Source: Cokeromyces recurvatus (taxonomy: Eukaryota; Mucoromycota; Mucoromycetes; Mucorales; Mucoraceae). From it: DNA of 64,000 nucleotides. Shown here one piece after another: positions 48,849 to 59,932 of this stretch; positions within the stretch are counted from its first letter, which is position 1, and each line of letters starts with the position of its first letter. The notes under the pieces are model-generated. The model saw nothing but the letters and a program-made list of their open reading frames with translations. It was not told the DNA's origin and did no database searches. Position numbers and translations under genes: made by a program. The DNA lies in assembly GCF_025118155.1 (NCBI RefSeq), contig NW_026251409.1, positions 355,050-419,049 of the forward strand, read 5' to 3'.

Positions 48849-51410
48849 TTAACCTCTTTTAAACGGAAGAGGGCGCTCTCCATCTCTCCAAATCGACTGA
48901 GCAGTCTTCATTATGTTTAAAGATGCATTAATATCCCTCTGCCACAGTTTTGACATGTCTTGCAAACAAGAACACCACAGCCACGAACACCAGTAAAAAC
49001 ATCCAAAGTTCTTGTCATACATTTAGAGCATACTTGGGAGGTAAGATACTCATCGATGGTAACAACTATCAAGTCACCATTAATTTCTCTTCTCTTTAAA
49101 GTCTTGTAAAAGAGTTCAGTGATTCCACTTCTCAATCCCTTGCAGTGCACTAAATCTTTGCCAAACATTCCGACCCCAAATACGACCAAGGGTACCTTTG
49201 ATTTGTAGTTTTTATATTTAGTCTCTCTATCAGATACATTTGTATACATGCACTTTTTCAGTAAAAATAATAATAATACTAATTTACTGGGGTTTTTTTT
49301 TAACTACAAATACCTTGGAATACATTTCTTTTTAACTTCTTTTCCCTTTCTTTTCTTCTTGGTACCCCCTTTTTTCTTCTTCTTCTTTTTGTTTTTCGCT
49401 TTCTTTTTCTTTTTGCTTCTTAAACTTCTGTTGTACTTTTTAGTTCCGTTCAGCAACATATTTACCATTAACTCTGGCGCCCTTTGGTTTCCTTGGTACA
49501 AGAAGAAACGGTCCTTTGCCGTAGCAGCGTTATAAAACTCGAACAGAGTATCTAAATTATTGAAAATATAAGTGGCATGCTGCAAGTACTTTTCTGAGTC
49601 AGAAGTCTTGTTGGTTGGTATAGAGCTTTCTATGATGTTAATGCCACGCTCATTTTTTAGTCTGTTCAATTCAGAACTGAATCTTGCTGAACCTGTCAAA
49701 TGATAATATTCCTTGGTTGTGCATCGTCGAACATCGCGATCTAAATCGGTAACTGCAGTAAAAACGGTTTTTCTTCCAGGGTCAATTGCTATTGGAAGAT
49801 ATGACTGTTCTATTTCTTGACTCTTAAAGTCATCGACTTTGAGGTGTATTTGGTTAACTTTGACAGCCATATCATTTTGATCATTTCGTCTTTTGTAGAA
49901 CAAAAAATCAACACTGAAACCGTCTGATCTGATCAAGTTTCCAAACAACTGTCTATTTCTGCCATTCGGCATTATACTTTCAATTCTGGAAGTATGTTTG
50001 CTTTAATTATTATGATATCACCCTTTTTTTTTAACTTACGTTTTAATTCTCAATGACTGGAACTTTAATACTTTAAAAAAGAGCCGAAGTTGGTCATTAT
50101 AACCTCTTGGCAACTTTTCACGAGGAAGAAACGCAGATAATGCGTTTACTGACAAAGTTATAGAACGCCAGTGCAAGGAAGGTGTTGGGAACAGACTAAA
50201 TCGCCGCGGAAGAGACAGTCTTCTTACATCGTATTCACAATGGTTGTCGTGTTCAGATTCAATGATAGAGAGCAAGTGTATCAACAAAGGAGTAAATCTA
50301 CCAGGGGATTCCGATAGAGTTTTCACTGTTACTTTGGTATTTAGAATGTCCCTCAGAGGCTGGCAAAATTGAACAACTTTTTGTCTTATTGTATCATCAT
50401 TCACAGTTTCACTTGTTGGCCACACTGGATTCCCTTGACAGATATATTGATAACAATGTTTTACAGCAATATTATGAACGTCGTTTCGATTCATACTCTA
50501 TATTTATTTTTATAAAATTCGTTTAGTTCTTTATTACTATTTATATACATACATTTTTTTTTTTTACCCACAAACATGATTTGAATCTTGTATCGAAGAT
50601 AATAAATCAATCTATTTTCAAAGGTCTCGACGATTACATTCTAATACAAGGTGACTACCTCCGTACACGCCTCAGCCAGACATTGACTTGCACCGCTTAT
50701 TAAAGTTACGGCATGGCATGCCTTGGGGTTTTCTCTTTTGAAGTTATCCCATCGCTGTAAAAGATTTAGACTGACTAGAGTGCTACTGGTAGGCCTTCTG
50801 TTATTGACCAATTGGCATATAGTATACCAAAATTGTTGCATAAAGATGAACCCTGGGGCAGGCTCATTGGGATTTTGTAAAAGATAGTAATTTACAAACA
50901 ACTTTGCTCTGTAGATAAGGTGTCTTATAGAATTGCAGCAGGTGGTAATTTTTTCTTTCAGGACACCTTTGTATTCTTCTTTGATGCAATTATATCAAAA
51001 GGAAGCTTCCGCGTGTACGCAGTATAATTATACCCAAGGCTGAGAGCCAAGGTTTTCGCTTTTGATAAAATATAGAAAGAGCATTCAGGGGAGCCATGCA
51101 GAGCTATGACCTGAAAGCTTACATCTTGAACAAACAACTTCGGTACTGGCTTGTGTTTTCTGTCTTTTAGCATCATTTTTTTTTTTAGCTTTTTTAACGT
51201 TTTCTGACTGTTTTCGTTTTTTATTAGTACTAGTGCCAACTATTCTTCAGTAAATTAGTAGATGTTTAGCACCTTATTCTACATACGAACAACTATACCT
51301 TTGTCACCAGTCTCGGGTGAATATAACGAGCATTCTTTATAGTTTTTTTGTTAAGTGTCCCTTCTGACCACAATCAAAGCATGTGGCATCGATGATGTTA
51401 TTGTTAATTT
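48849..51410 (-). pseudogene. Fanzor (eukaryotic TnpB/OMEGA nuclease), broken
   Basis: Read from 51410 downward, the gene has two CX2CX4H zinc knuckles (CFDCGQKGH; CSRCKLSGH), an N-terminal helical region (HLIYRAKLFVNYYLL, FMQQFWYTICQLVNN), a middle domain (LPREKLPRGYN), RuvC-I (YLPIAIDPGRKTVF), a Lys-rich insertion and VFGVGMFGKDLVHCKGLRSG. It then has TIDEYLTSQVCSKC...VCKTCQ, a four-Cys zinc ribbon, and LWQRDINASLNI with the last RuvC Asp. Introns are visible at 50034-49982 and elsewhere. Fanzors are RNA-guided DNA nucleases related to TnpB and Cas12. Lesions: frameshifts in both knuckles, one near 50975, one after CKTCQ, and an in-frame TAG near 50641. All catalytic residues survive, but in different frames. 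Assembly errors at A-runs could mimic some breaks. Confidence 0.85.
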
Positions 51411-52399
51411 TGATTAGATATGTGCACTAATAATAATACTTGCTTGAAAGCTCATTCTTCTCTAGACGACTGTCATAAATAGCTTTTTTCTTGTTAAAAA
51501 TAAATGATCGATGCATGTCTTTGTATGAAATAAGCAAAGATTGGTAAAGAAGGTAAAGAAAATGTGATATATTTGTGGAAAATTTAAGGTTGATTTGTAA
51601 TTAAAAAAATTAAATAAGAAGCCAATAGAAATCGAGTGTAGTCCTTTTTGGTAAATATTCCACTTATTAAAAAGGCTAAGGTCTTAAGAAAAAAACAAGA
51701 GCAACCTTTTGATATGGCATGTAAATTATTTCTCTTACAGTGTTCATTATTAGCGATGTCATAACAATATCTTGAGTAACATCTTCTATTGTTCTGTCTG
51801 TCACAGCTATCATCTGTTGGATGTAGTTTGAACGCGAATCAATATAGAGTTGTTAGTTATGCAGTAAGTCTGGACTCAGCTGGAGCTAAATAATCATGCC
51901 TATATGTATATTATTTGAGATCTCTGGATTTCAGGATTCTTTCTGTTTTCGTTTGGCTGATGTATGATATGGTAAAAGCGCACGATATGAATTACATGTT
52001 GTATCTGTGTATATTATTTATTAATTGTCGGTGTATTTCACCACAATATTTACCAATGCTGTATCTTAAATATGACTGTCAAATCTATACTTTCATATAA
52101 CTGTACACACGTAGTCTCCCATGTATGTATGTGCACCTTAGAAATATCAGTGTGTTAACCTAATTGACAATATAGAGTTTATTGGTCCCTCAAGACAAAA
52201 CCTTTTAAAATGAAAAACAACCTAATAGGAATCCAACCATTTGATATTCACTAGAGCCATTTATGACACTTGACAAAAAGGTGTTAACAGAACCTTATTC
52301 AAAAGGGATTAACAATGATAGGGACCCTGTCACAACTTTTGGTGGACCTATTTTATTAGTAGATGAGCAAACCGTATCTTAGAAAAAAAAAAAGAATAA

Positions 52400-52910
52400 T
52401 ATGCCTGAAAAGTCCCCTGCTAATATCAATGCCATTGGTAATGTACAAAGCTTATGAGTCTGGTAACGTAAAAAAACAGTTCCTTGAACTTATGTAGAAA
52501 AAAAAATGACAAATATGTAAAACAGATGAAAAAAATCATGAATGCATATCATATTGTAGCCTTGGTTTGAAAAATATAATGGATGTTTTGAGTAAGCACA
52601 CTAGGTATTATTTTCACATTTTCATGGACAAGTGTAGGGTGCATTATTCTCCGTTTGTCGTAGATGCCATAAGCCAGCGTGACTATGAACCGCTATTAAT
52701 GAGCCCCCATATTCACTCTTTTTGTGCTCTATCAAAGATGTTGGTTCAAGATCATTAAAAAAAAATAAGAATTCTTTTTGGAAAAAACCAGACATGCATA
52801 CATCTTGTATTGCTGAGCATTATAAACAAGTTTATGCTGCTAATTGCTAAGGACGGATGTGATATACAGAGGCTTTCTGGGATCGAGGAAGTCCTCTGTG
52901 TTTTTAAGTT
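52400..52910 (+). pseudogene. Tc1/mariner-like transposase remnant
   Basis: A plus-strand 63-codon frame at 52567-52758 reads NIMDVLSKH, FHIFMDKCRVHYSPFVVDAI and DYEPLLMSP. This is the second catalytic Asp region of Tc1-type DDE transposases (consensus MDN-x-x-x-H...GY-x-PLF-x-PPYSPF). In a shifted frame it continues RCWFKIIKK (from ECW-x-K-x-K) and, after another shift, TSCIAEHYKQVYAANC and EAFWDR, the usual C-terminus. Multiple frameshifts and stops make it dead. The first Asp region upstream is not recognisable. It lies opposite in strand to the Fanzor, inside the inverted-repeat island, and may be an older insertion or the remnant of a former mobilising partner. Confidence 0.65.
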
Positions 52911-53130
52911 GTGATTTATCAAAGAAGCGTAAGGTTAAAACGTACTTCATTAAATTAGACACAATACTTCTGCAACGTCTGTGATTCACCTTTTTTTTAT
53001 ATAAAGAAACAGGGATTTCCTTTTTGGGATTTGACGATTACAGGTGAAGAAAAAGTCTGAACATTTACCATCAAAGTGTCTGATTTTATTTTTCCTTTCG
53101 TCCAAAAAGTGTAAGCAGAGTGTCTCCTTT

Positions 53131-53391
53131 ACTTCTTGATCCAGGCAGGAAATGACTCAACTGGTTGTCTCTTTAAACTTGTTAGCAATATTCCCCCTTT
53201 CTTTCTCACCTTCTCTTCTTCCTTTCCTTTACCTTTTTACCTCTTGTCCCATAAGAGGGTTTTTAGATACTTTTTTTTCACATAATTTGAACTGACCTGG
53301 GCAATCCAATATAATAAAGATATTATGTGCCCATAGGTCGCTTTATAAATTTTAATTCATAAAAATAATAATAAAAAAAAAAAAAGTTTAA
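53131..53391 (-). repeat. Right ~261-bp terminal inverted repeat
   Basis: It mirrors 47999-48260. On the plus strand it carries the same LLDPGRK stop codon end and A13-GTTTAA terminus. A further 31-bp block just inside (about 53036-53066) matches 48763-48793 in inverted orientation with one mismatch, so the homology once extended inward. Confidence 0.9.
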
Positions 53392-53520
53392 TTATATTAA
53401 AATTTTTTCAAGCGGCGAAATATAAGCTTGCATTTGTAGAAGTAAAGTTTTTTTTTTTTATAGACACACAATAAAAGGAGTAGTGTATATTAATATATTT
53501 ATATACATATTTTGCATACT

Positions 53521-53997
53521 ATGACAACACCGATAACAACAATAGCACAAAAAGAAGTTCGTGTAGGTGTTGGATGTTTAGTTACATACAAAGACCCTAA
53601 AGATAAACAAACACGTATTTTAGTTGGTCAACGTGCAGGGTCACATGGAGCAGGCACCTGGCAATTGCCAGGAGGTCATTTAGAAATGTTTGAAGAATTT
53701 GAACAATGTGCACGACGTGAAGTACTAGAAGAAACTAACTTGAATTTATCTTTAAAAGATATTAAAATGATAACAGCTACTAATGATATTATGCCTGAGA
53801 ATAAAAAGCATTATGTAACCATCTTTATGTGGTGTCAAATTGAACCGAACGACATTACTCAAGTTAAAGTGATGGAGCCACATAAATTGCAAGGTGAATG
53901 GGAATTTATTACTTTGAACGAGTTGAAACAAAGAAAACCATTATTTTCCCCTTTGCAAAAACTTATTGATCAACATGATTTAAGCTTTTTAGATTGA
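53521..53997 (+). CDS. Nudix hydrolase, NUDT15/MTH-like
   Basis: A single exon of 158 codons; the ATG at 53521 is chosen because upstream codons in frame lack ATG. The Nudix box is clear: Gly52-X5-Glu58-X7-Arg66-Glu67-V-L-Glu70-Glu71-T-N-L, with Asn73 in place of the usual Gly. Flanks VRVGVGCLVTY, ILVGQRAGSHGAGTWQLPGGHLE and HYVTIFMWCQI match NUDT15-type nucleotide-triphosphate diphosphatases that clear oxidised or unusual nucleotides with magnesium. No targeting peptide is seen, so cytosol is likely. The start is only 130 bp from the right end of the mobile island, so the island may supply part of its promoter. Confidence 0.92.
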   Translation: MTTPITTIAQKEVRVGVGCLVTYKDPKDKQTRILVGQRAGSHGAGTWQLPGGHLEMFEEFEQCARREVLEETNLNLSLKDIKMITATNDIMPENKKHYVTIFMWCQIEPNDITQVKVMEPHKLQGEWEFITLNELKQRKPLFSPLQKLIDQHDLSFLD

Positions 53998-54406
53998 ATA
54001 TATCGCTAATCTTTCAAAATACTATGCGCAATAATAATAATAAAAAAAGAAAAAACCTGTAAAGGATTAAAGATATTACTTGTGTATATATAATAGATAT
54101 TATAGTGTAGTCACATTTGGTAAAACAGGATGATACTATGGAATAAAGTTTACGAATATAAGCTACTCGGTAGCAATAGTCATTTTCGGACCCAGAAGAA
54201 AATGAATGATGTCGTCAGCCGTCCTGGAAAAAAAAAATAACTTCTTTTTTTTTCTTTTTTTCTTTTGTTTGCATACATACAAAGATATAGATAATTTCCT
54301 ACCTTTATTTAATTGTATATTATATATATTCACATATATATATATATATATATACATAAAAGATATATATTCAAAAAAAAAGGAAAGAGGGAGAGATATA
54401 CACAAT
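53998..54406. other. Intergenic
   Basis: A spacer with T/A-rich tracts and a TA microsatellite (54336-54353) upstream of the SR-protein gene. Nothing else is seen. Confidence 0.5.
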
Positions 54407-55251
54407 ATGAGAACAACGTTATTTGTAGCTGGCTTTGGTGGACAAACACGCGCTAGAGATCTCGCTTACGAATTCGAACGGTAGAAATTTAACTTTTTTT
54501 TTTTTCTCGAAAAGAATCTCGAACATAATCCACTTGAAAAAAGAAAAAAAAAAACTAAATCAAATATTATATTAGATATGGTCGATTAGTTCGTTGTGAC
54601 ATTCCAGCACCAAAATCATTTCATGCCAAAGTGTAAATATTATAACAATTCAGTCACTTGATGTAATGTAATTATGTATATTAACGACATCAAAAAAAAA
54701 ATAGATATGCCTTTGTTGAATTTGAAGATCCACATGATGCTGAAGATGCTTTTAATGAAATGCATGGTAGACGCATTGATGGATATACGATTAGTGTTCA
54801 AGTAAGGAAAAGGAAAAAAAACATGTGATATATTATTTAATAATGAATATAATACCTGTTATAGTGGGCAAGAAATGCGCCTAGCGCATCATGGCGATTA
54901 GGCGGTCCTTCATATCCTCCACTACCGCCACCATTACCTCTTCCACATCAACGACGCCATCCTCCTCCTCATCACCACCATCATTCTCTACCACCACCTC
55001 CTCCGGGACGTATACCACCACCACCCTATTATCACAGATCATATAGTCCATATCGTAGTAGAAGTCGAGGTAGACGACGTTCAATGTCTCCACCTAGAGG
55101 AAGGTCTCCTCTTCCTCCTCCTCCTTCTCATTATTATCTAAAAGAACGACGATATTCTGCTTCACCACGTTCAAGATCGCGTTCACCTATTCCAACTGTA
55201 ATTCATACCACTGAACATCGTTCAAAGTCACCCTCAAGACATTATCATTAG
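54407..55251 (+). CDS. SR-type splicing factor with one RRM
   Basis: Four exons (54407-54480, 54576-54632, 54705-54801, 54865-55251) join to 204 codons. The RRM covers residues 3-77: TLFVAGFGGQTRARDLAYEF with RNP2, YGRLVRCDIP, then YAFVEFEDPHDAEDAFNEMHGR with RNP1, and TISVQWAR. The C-terminus is Pro/His-rich and then Arg-Ser-rich (YRSRSRGRRRSMS, SPRSRSRSP), the phosphorylated RS domain used in spliceosome assembly and RNA export. The RNP1 position lacks the usual KG-x-GF and reads VYAFVEF, as in SRSF1/Srp2-type RRMs. Exon joins are all phase-consistent. It acts in the nucleus on pre-mRNA. Complete. Confidence 0.9.
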
Positions 55252-55309
55252 TCCACCTCACACATTGAATGGACTATTAGATATGAATTATACACAAGCA
55301 AATGAAAAT

Positions 55310-55484
55310 AATAATAATAATAATAATTATAATAAAACACACACACACACACACACACACATACATACATACATACATACATACACACACAATACGTCTA
55401 TCTATCTACCCATATAAATATATATAAATATATATATGTATATATGTATATATATATACATACATATATATATGCATTTATATA
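55310..55484. repeat. Compound microsatellite
   Basis: Successive AAT, CA and CATA repeats followed by TATA-type repeats lie between the SR gene and the stop of the Zn2Cys6 gene at 55485. They are probably in the 3' regions of both convergent transcripts. Confidence 0.85.
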
Positions 55485-57521
55485 TCATAAACTAGTGTTA
55501 TTTTCTTCAATAACTTTTAAGACACGTTGAACAAATGGACGTGTTCTAGCAATTTCACCGACTGGAGTTTTAAGTAAAACTTGAATTAATCGCATCAAGC
55601 CCTCTAATGCCTTATCTTTAATGGGTGTATTTTGATCAACATGATATAATAGAATCTCACATGCTTGTTTTAACTCATGGACACAAGGTCTAAAATAACA
55701 ATCCATATTCACTATCCAATGATCAAACAAGTCAACTAGGGCAAAGGCAGCTGTTGTGCATCGCTGTACAGACATGGGAGTTGGTAAATAAGTCTGATGA
55801 ATTAAGATCCAATGCCCATGATGACGAATCCATTGTTTAAAGAAACATCTTCGTTCCCATATATCACTATCATGTATCATTCCTTTATGTAGATTAGGTA
55901 ATTGCTTTTGAAAGCTTAATAATCGTTTCTCGATACGTTCAATTTCATCATACGCTGTCTGTCTCTCTTCAGGGTGTGTAAAGATAGTACGTCGGATATC
56001 ACGAGTGATTTGACAGGTATGAAATTCGATAAATTGAAAGAAGGCCTGTTGTTCATTTATCTCACTCGATAGCAGAGCAGCAGGGTTCTTTTTAAAATAA
56101 GTTGTGGTACTGACATGATCATCCAAATGTATTTCGTAAGGCTTATTATGATAATGAGAGGAAGCAGTGTCCAAGAAATACATAAACCAAAGTAAGGACC
56201 TTGCATATTCTTTTACTATCAGGACAGGGGGACGATAAGCGATTGGAAAGAGGTCTATCTGCTGCTGAGCAATTGAATCAAGAGCATCTTCACGATAGAG
56301 TTGAAGTGATAATGCCATTCGTACTGCCATACCCGAATAGATATAGATGACAGATGTATTTCCATTCTCAATATGATAAAGGACAAGGTTACAGATGGCA
56401 TGACATGTAGTAAGACTAGGTGCGTCAAAATAAATAGATGATAAGAGCCGCTTAGCCCATTTGTAGTATTGTATCGAGAGATGCACACATGTAGACTTGT
56501 CCATTAAATTTTCAAAAATTTCTTTGTGCCAATAGAATGCATGAGGTAGCATATGACAAATAATAGAAGCATAAAGTAATTGAAATGTAGGAGATAAGTT
56601 ATGCGGATCTAATAAGAGAGCTTTAAAGAGAGTATCAAATGGTTGTACAGCGCCATATAATAAACATCTTTTGTAAAGGGATAGCAATCGTTCAACTAAA
56701 ATAGGTGACAAAGGTTCTGGCATCATTTCCTCTTTTTCTAAAGAAGAAAAATTATCTTCATCCTCTTCTACGTCTATTGTTGAATTCTTTCGTGGATCAT
56801 CATCTGAGGTGTCTTCTCCGTCATGAACATCAGGTCTTAAACTTGTAAAATGACTAAGACGTACATTTGGAAATAAAGAATGATTACGTATAAGCCAAAC
56901 TGGCTTCTTTTGTTGTTCTGGTTTAGGGTATAAAGTAAGAGTATTTGTATTATCTTTTGCAAATTGAATTAAAGTTGAATAAATGTCAGTAACATGAAAC
57001 ATATGAGTATCTATGGACAAGCCTCCTGGGCTTAATTGGTGAATTTTCCATTTCTGGAGTGAATTAGTTCTTATATGGGATGGAATGTCTAAAGTGGCTT
57101 TTGTTGATTCAGTATTAGTTTGATTATTGGTAGTAACTGTTGATTTAACAATTTGTTCAAGGTGTCCAAATTCATTAATAAGTGAATGAATTTGATTCTC
57201 TAGTCCTGCAAAACGGTCTCGTAATGCTGTGCTTTCAAGATCACCTGGTGCTTCTAAATAAACACAAGAAGCGCCTACAGCTGAACATTGTTCACATTCA
57301 GGTCTTGAACGAGAACATTTTGAACGATGTTTACGACATCTAATAATAATAATAAGAAGAAGAAAAGGAAGGAAGGGGAGGGAGGGAAAACAAGTAAATG
57401 CATCTATATTTATATATAACTAAAACTACCTTTGACAGGACAGTGCCATACGAGCTCTTCTTTTAATAGGTCGAGGTTTATTATTTTCTTCATCTGTTTT
57501 TGGTGAAATATCACTTTCCAT
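55485..57521 (-). CDS. Zn2Cys6 transcription factor with fungal_trans domain
   Basis: Two exons (57521-57430, 57339-55485) join to 648 codons across a 90-bp intron that splits the zinc cluster. The cluster is complete: Cys29, 32, 39, 46, 49, 56 (CX2CX6CX6CX2CX6C), preceded by a basic segment KRRARMALS. A short coiled region (LRDRFAGLENQIHSL) follows for dimerisation. The middle homology region spans about residues 230-560, with YKWAKRLL, IYIYSGMAVRMALSLQLYRED and EYARSLLWFMYFLDTASS, the SR-x-x-W-type core. Such factors control metabolism, drug response or development; the target genes cannot be told. Both neighbours are unrelated housekeeping genes. Complete. Confidence 0.92.
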
Positions 57522-57559
57522 TATAAAATAGAGTGAAGAAGAGTATTAATTTCTCACAA

Positions 57560-57593
<34 letters not shown>

Positions 57594-57982
57594 CAAATTT
57601 CAATTTCAGCCTTGAAAAAAAAAACATTCGAATATTTTTCTTGTTACGTTATAAGTATTGCTGTTTGTTATCTGCTTAATTTATATTATTATAAATTAGT
57701 TGAAATTCATGCCTATCGACCTGATATAATGAATTATGGTAAAACTCCGAAATTAGCTTTACTCTGACATGAATAATTGTTTAAAAGCACCTTTCCTTTT
57801 GTAAAATAGTTAATTGATTGTTTTTTTTTTTTTTTTTTGCTCATTGTTTATATAAGTGTGTGCATAAGTGTGCGTATATATGAATCAATAATGCATATAA
57901 ATTCATAAATACTTGATTTTTTTTTTCTTTTCAAAATCAATAAATTTCCTTTTTTTTAAAAAAAAAGAAACCAATTATTAAC
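57522..57982. other. Divergent promoter region
   Basis: A 461-bp spacer between two divergent genes. It contains an A-run near 57562-57590 and T-runs near 57820-57838. Nothing else is seen. Confidence 0.5.
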
Positions 57983-59932
57983 ATGTTGGAAATTTCAAGA
58001 AACGAATATCAAAATAATTTGTCAAATGTTCATTCTTATATGATCCATGAAAAGGTGAATACCTAAGAATGCATAAATAAATATAGTATTTAATTATTTT
58101 TTTTTCTCTCAAGATGCAATTACCTATCCATGATTTTGAAACCTATTTATTTCAATGTACTGATAGTTTAAACTTGTCACGCAAAAAAATGATCAATCTG
58201 AAGGAATGGCTAGACTTTATAGATCAATATAATGAAAATAACGAAGAATATATTTTAAGTGATAAACAGATATTATTCTTGCAAGCTTACTATGAAGAAA
58301 ATGAGGATTTATGGTTAACTCCTGAAGAGTTTTCTCAATTATTGTATATGATTCGTTTGAAAGATGAAAAGACATCTAGATCAAGATCTACAATTAAAGC
58401 AAATATTCGCCCAAAGAATAATAAGTCAGATCCTTATTTTGTAGACGATATAGCAAGTACTAATCATCCAGATTCAAATGTAAGCATATATTAAAAAAAA
58501 AAATGATAAAATAAGCCTAATGTTAAACTCTTTTTTATAGCAAACTTTAAATAGTTGCGTTACTAGAAAATTAGGTAAGTCAGGGAAAAAAAATTAAAAA
58601 AGATGAAATAGATACTCACTTTTTTTTTTTTTTGTAATAGAAACTTATAATGAATTGGTATGTAAATATTATGTTTATAGTTGTGTTAAAATAAGCCAAT
58701 TTTTATCCATAATATTAGGAAATTAACAAAAAAAAAGAGAAAAGTGGAGAAGCAGCATTTGATTTATCAGAAGAATATAAACAGTATATTTTGGAATTAG
58801 AAAACAAGTTACAAGAGATGCAATTTAAAATTGAACAACAAGATACTATTATCTTGGAAAACAAGAAAAAGGACAAAGAGAAATCAGACACGATAAATGA
58901 TGTAAGTTGGAATAAGAGCATCATATAGTTTATAGTATTAACTATGTAAGAATAGCTTGAATTAGCTAATGATCTTACAGATATAAGAAATGAAAAACTT
59001 AAAATGGAACTAGAGAATAAAAAACTAGAGATAGACAAGTTAAAAAAGCATTTAACAGTTTCAGAAGAGGTACAAAATAGCACAACTCTGACTGAGCTTT
59101 CACAAGCCAAAGAAACAATCCGAGCTTATGAAAAGAAAATAACAAATACTAACATGCAACTTGAACAAGAAAGGCAAACTCTTCTAGAAACAAAGAAAGA
59201 GCTCAAGACACAGGAAACAATAAATGCTGATTATTCAGTTCTTATAAATAAACAAAAACTAGAGATCGAAGAATTGAGAAACAATGTAAATACACTTACA
59301 CTAGAGGTAATTATATACATATACACACATATAAAAAAACAAACTTTCCTATCTTTGATTATTTTCATAGGAAAAGAAGAATTTAATTCTTGACGAAACA
59401 AATCTTGCTAGAGAACAAATAAAGGCTGAATATATGACAGAAATAGAATTATTAAAACAAGAACGTGATGAATTGATACAAAAGTTAAAAGAAGGTATTA
59501 CAATTAGCATTGATAAATTTGTATTAAATCACTAAAAGTGTATTATGTTTAGTGTCTAGGAAGTATGACGATCAAAAACAACGTGTAATATCCCTTTCGC
59601 ATCAATTTGATCAACAAAGTGAATTAGTTTATATTATTCAAACAAATCTAACTTTAAAGCAATGTCAGCGACAAGGAGAAGAGTCAATACAAAACACAAG
59701 ATGGTCTGCTTTTATCTATTTACTCCCATGGCTCCTTTTCTTATTTTGTCTATTATTTAACGTTCTTAAATCATATTCTTTGCAAAACTTTATGGCTGGC
59801 TCCTCTTATTACATATATTATAGTCCCTTAGAACTCTTAGATGAATTATACTACTTATATACAGAAGTAGCGCGTTCTACTACTAAGTCACTGGTTGATA
59901 AAATATTTCATCATCATGAATCTTTTCTATAA
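57983..59932 (+). CDS. Coiled-coil, tail-anchored protein of KASH5/JAW1-like layout
   Basis: Eight exons (57983-58054, 58114-58479, 58541-58574, 58641-58657, 58719-58901, 58956-59306, 59371-59494, 59553-59932) sum to 508 codons; one is only 17 bp. The N-terminal 130 residues contain paired helices with acidic loops like a degenerate EF-hand pair (LSRKKMINLKEWLDFIDQYNE, LTPEEFSQLLYMIRL). A long coiled coil follows (about 190-420), then one hydrophobic helix (SAFIYLLPWLLFLFCLLFNV, about 433-455) and a roughly 50-residue tail. This layout resembles nuclear-envelope KASH proteins such as KASH5, JAW1 and Kms1, but the tail ends HHHESFL rather than the classic Pro-Pro-Pro-X. The LINC-complex role is inference. 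Confidence 0.75.

Larger units (their letters stand above)
47999..53391. mobile_element. Fanzor-bearing composite element with long inverted ends
   Basis: A 5393-bp unit starts TTAAAC plus 13 T and ends 13 A plus GTTTAA. Its termini are about 262-bp inverted repeats with about four substitutions and two small indels; the inner roughly 139 bp are identical. Flanks read TTATATGA (47991-47998) and TTATATTA (53392-53399), a 7/8 match like an 8-bp target duplication. Inside, in order: a LINE-like 3' coding end (minus), a broken Fanzor (minus) and a decayed Tc1/mariner transposase (plus). Long inverted repeats with 8-9-bp duplications recall Mutator-like elements, and Fanzor1 genes are known passengers of diverse eukaryotic DNA transposons. 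The alternative is two opposed copies of one LINE 3' end. No intact transposase lies inside, so it would be non-autonomous. Confidence 0.7.

Noticed and set aside
47999..53391. Twin-priming inversion of a single LINE insertion
   Set aside because: Twin priming inverts a 5' portion. Here the same 3' end appears in both orientations with complete tips, which that mechanism does not produce.
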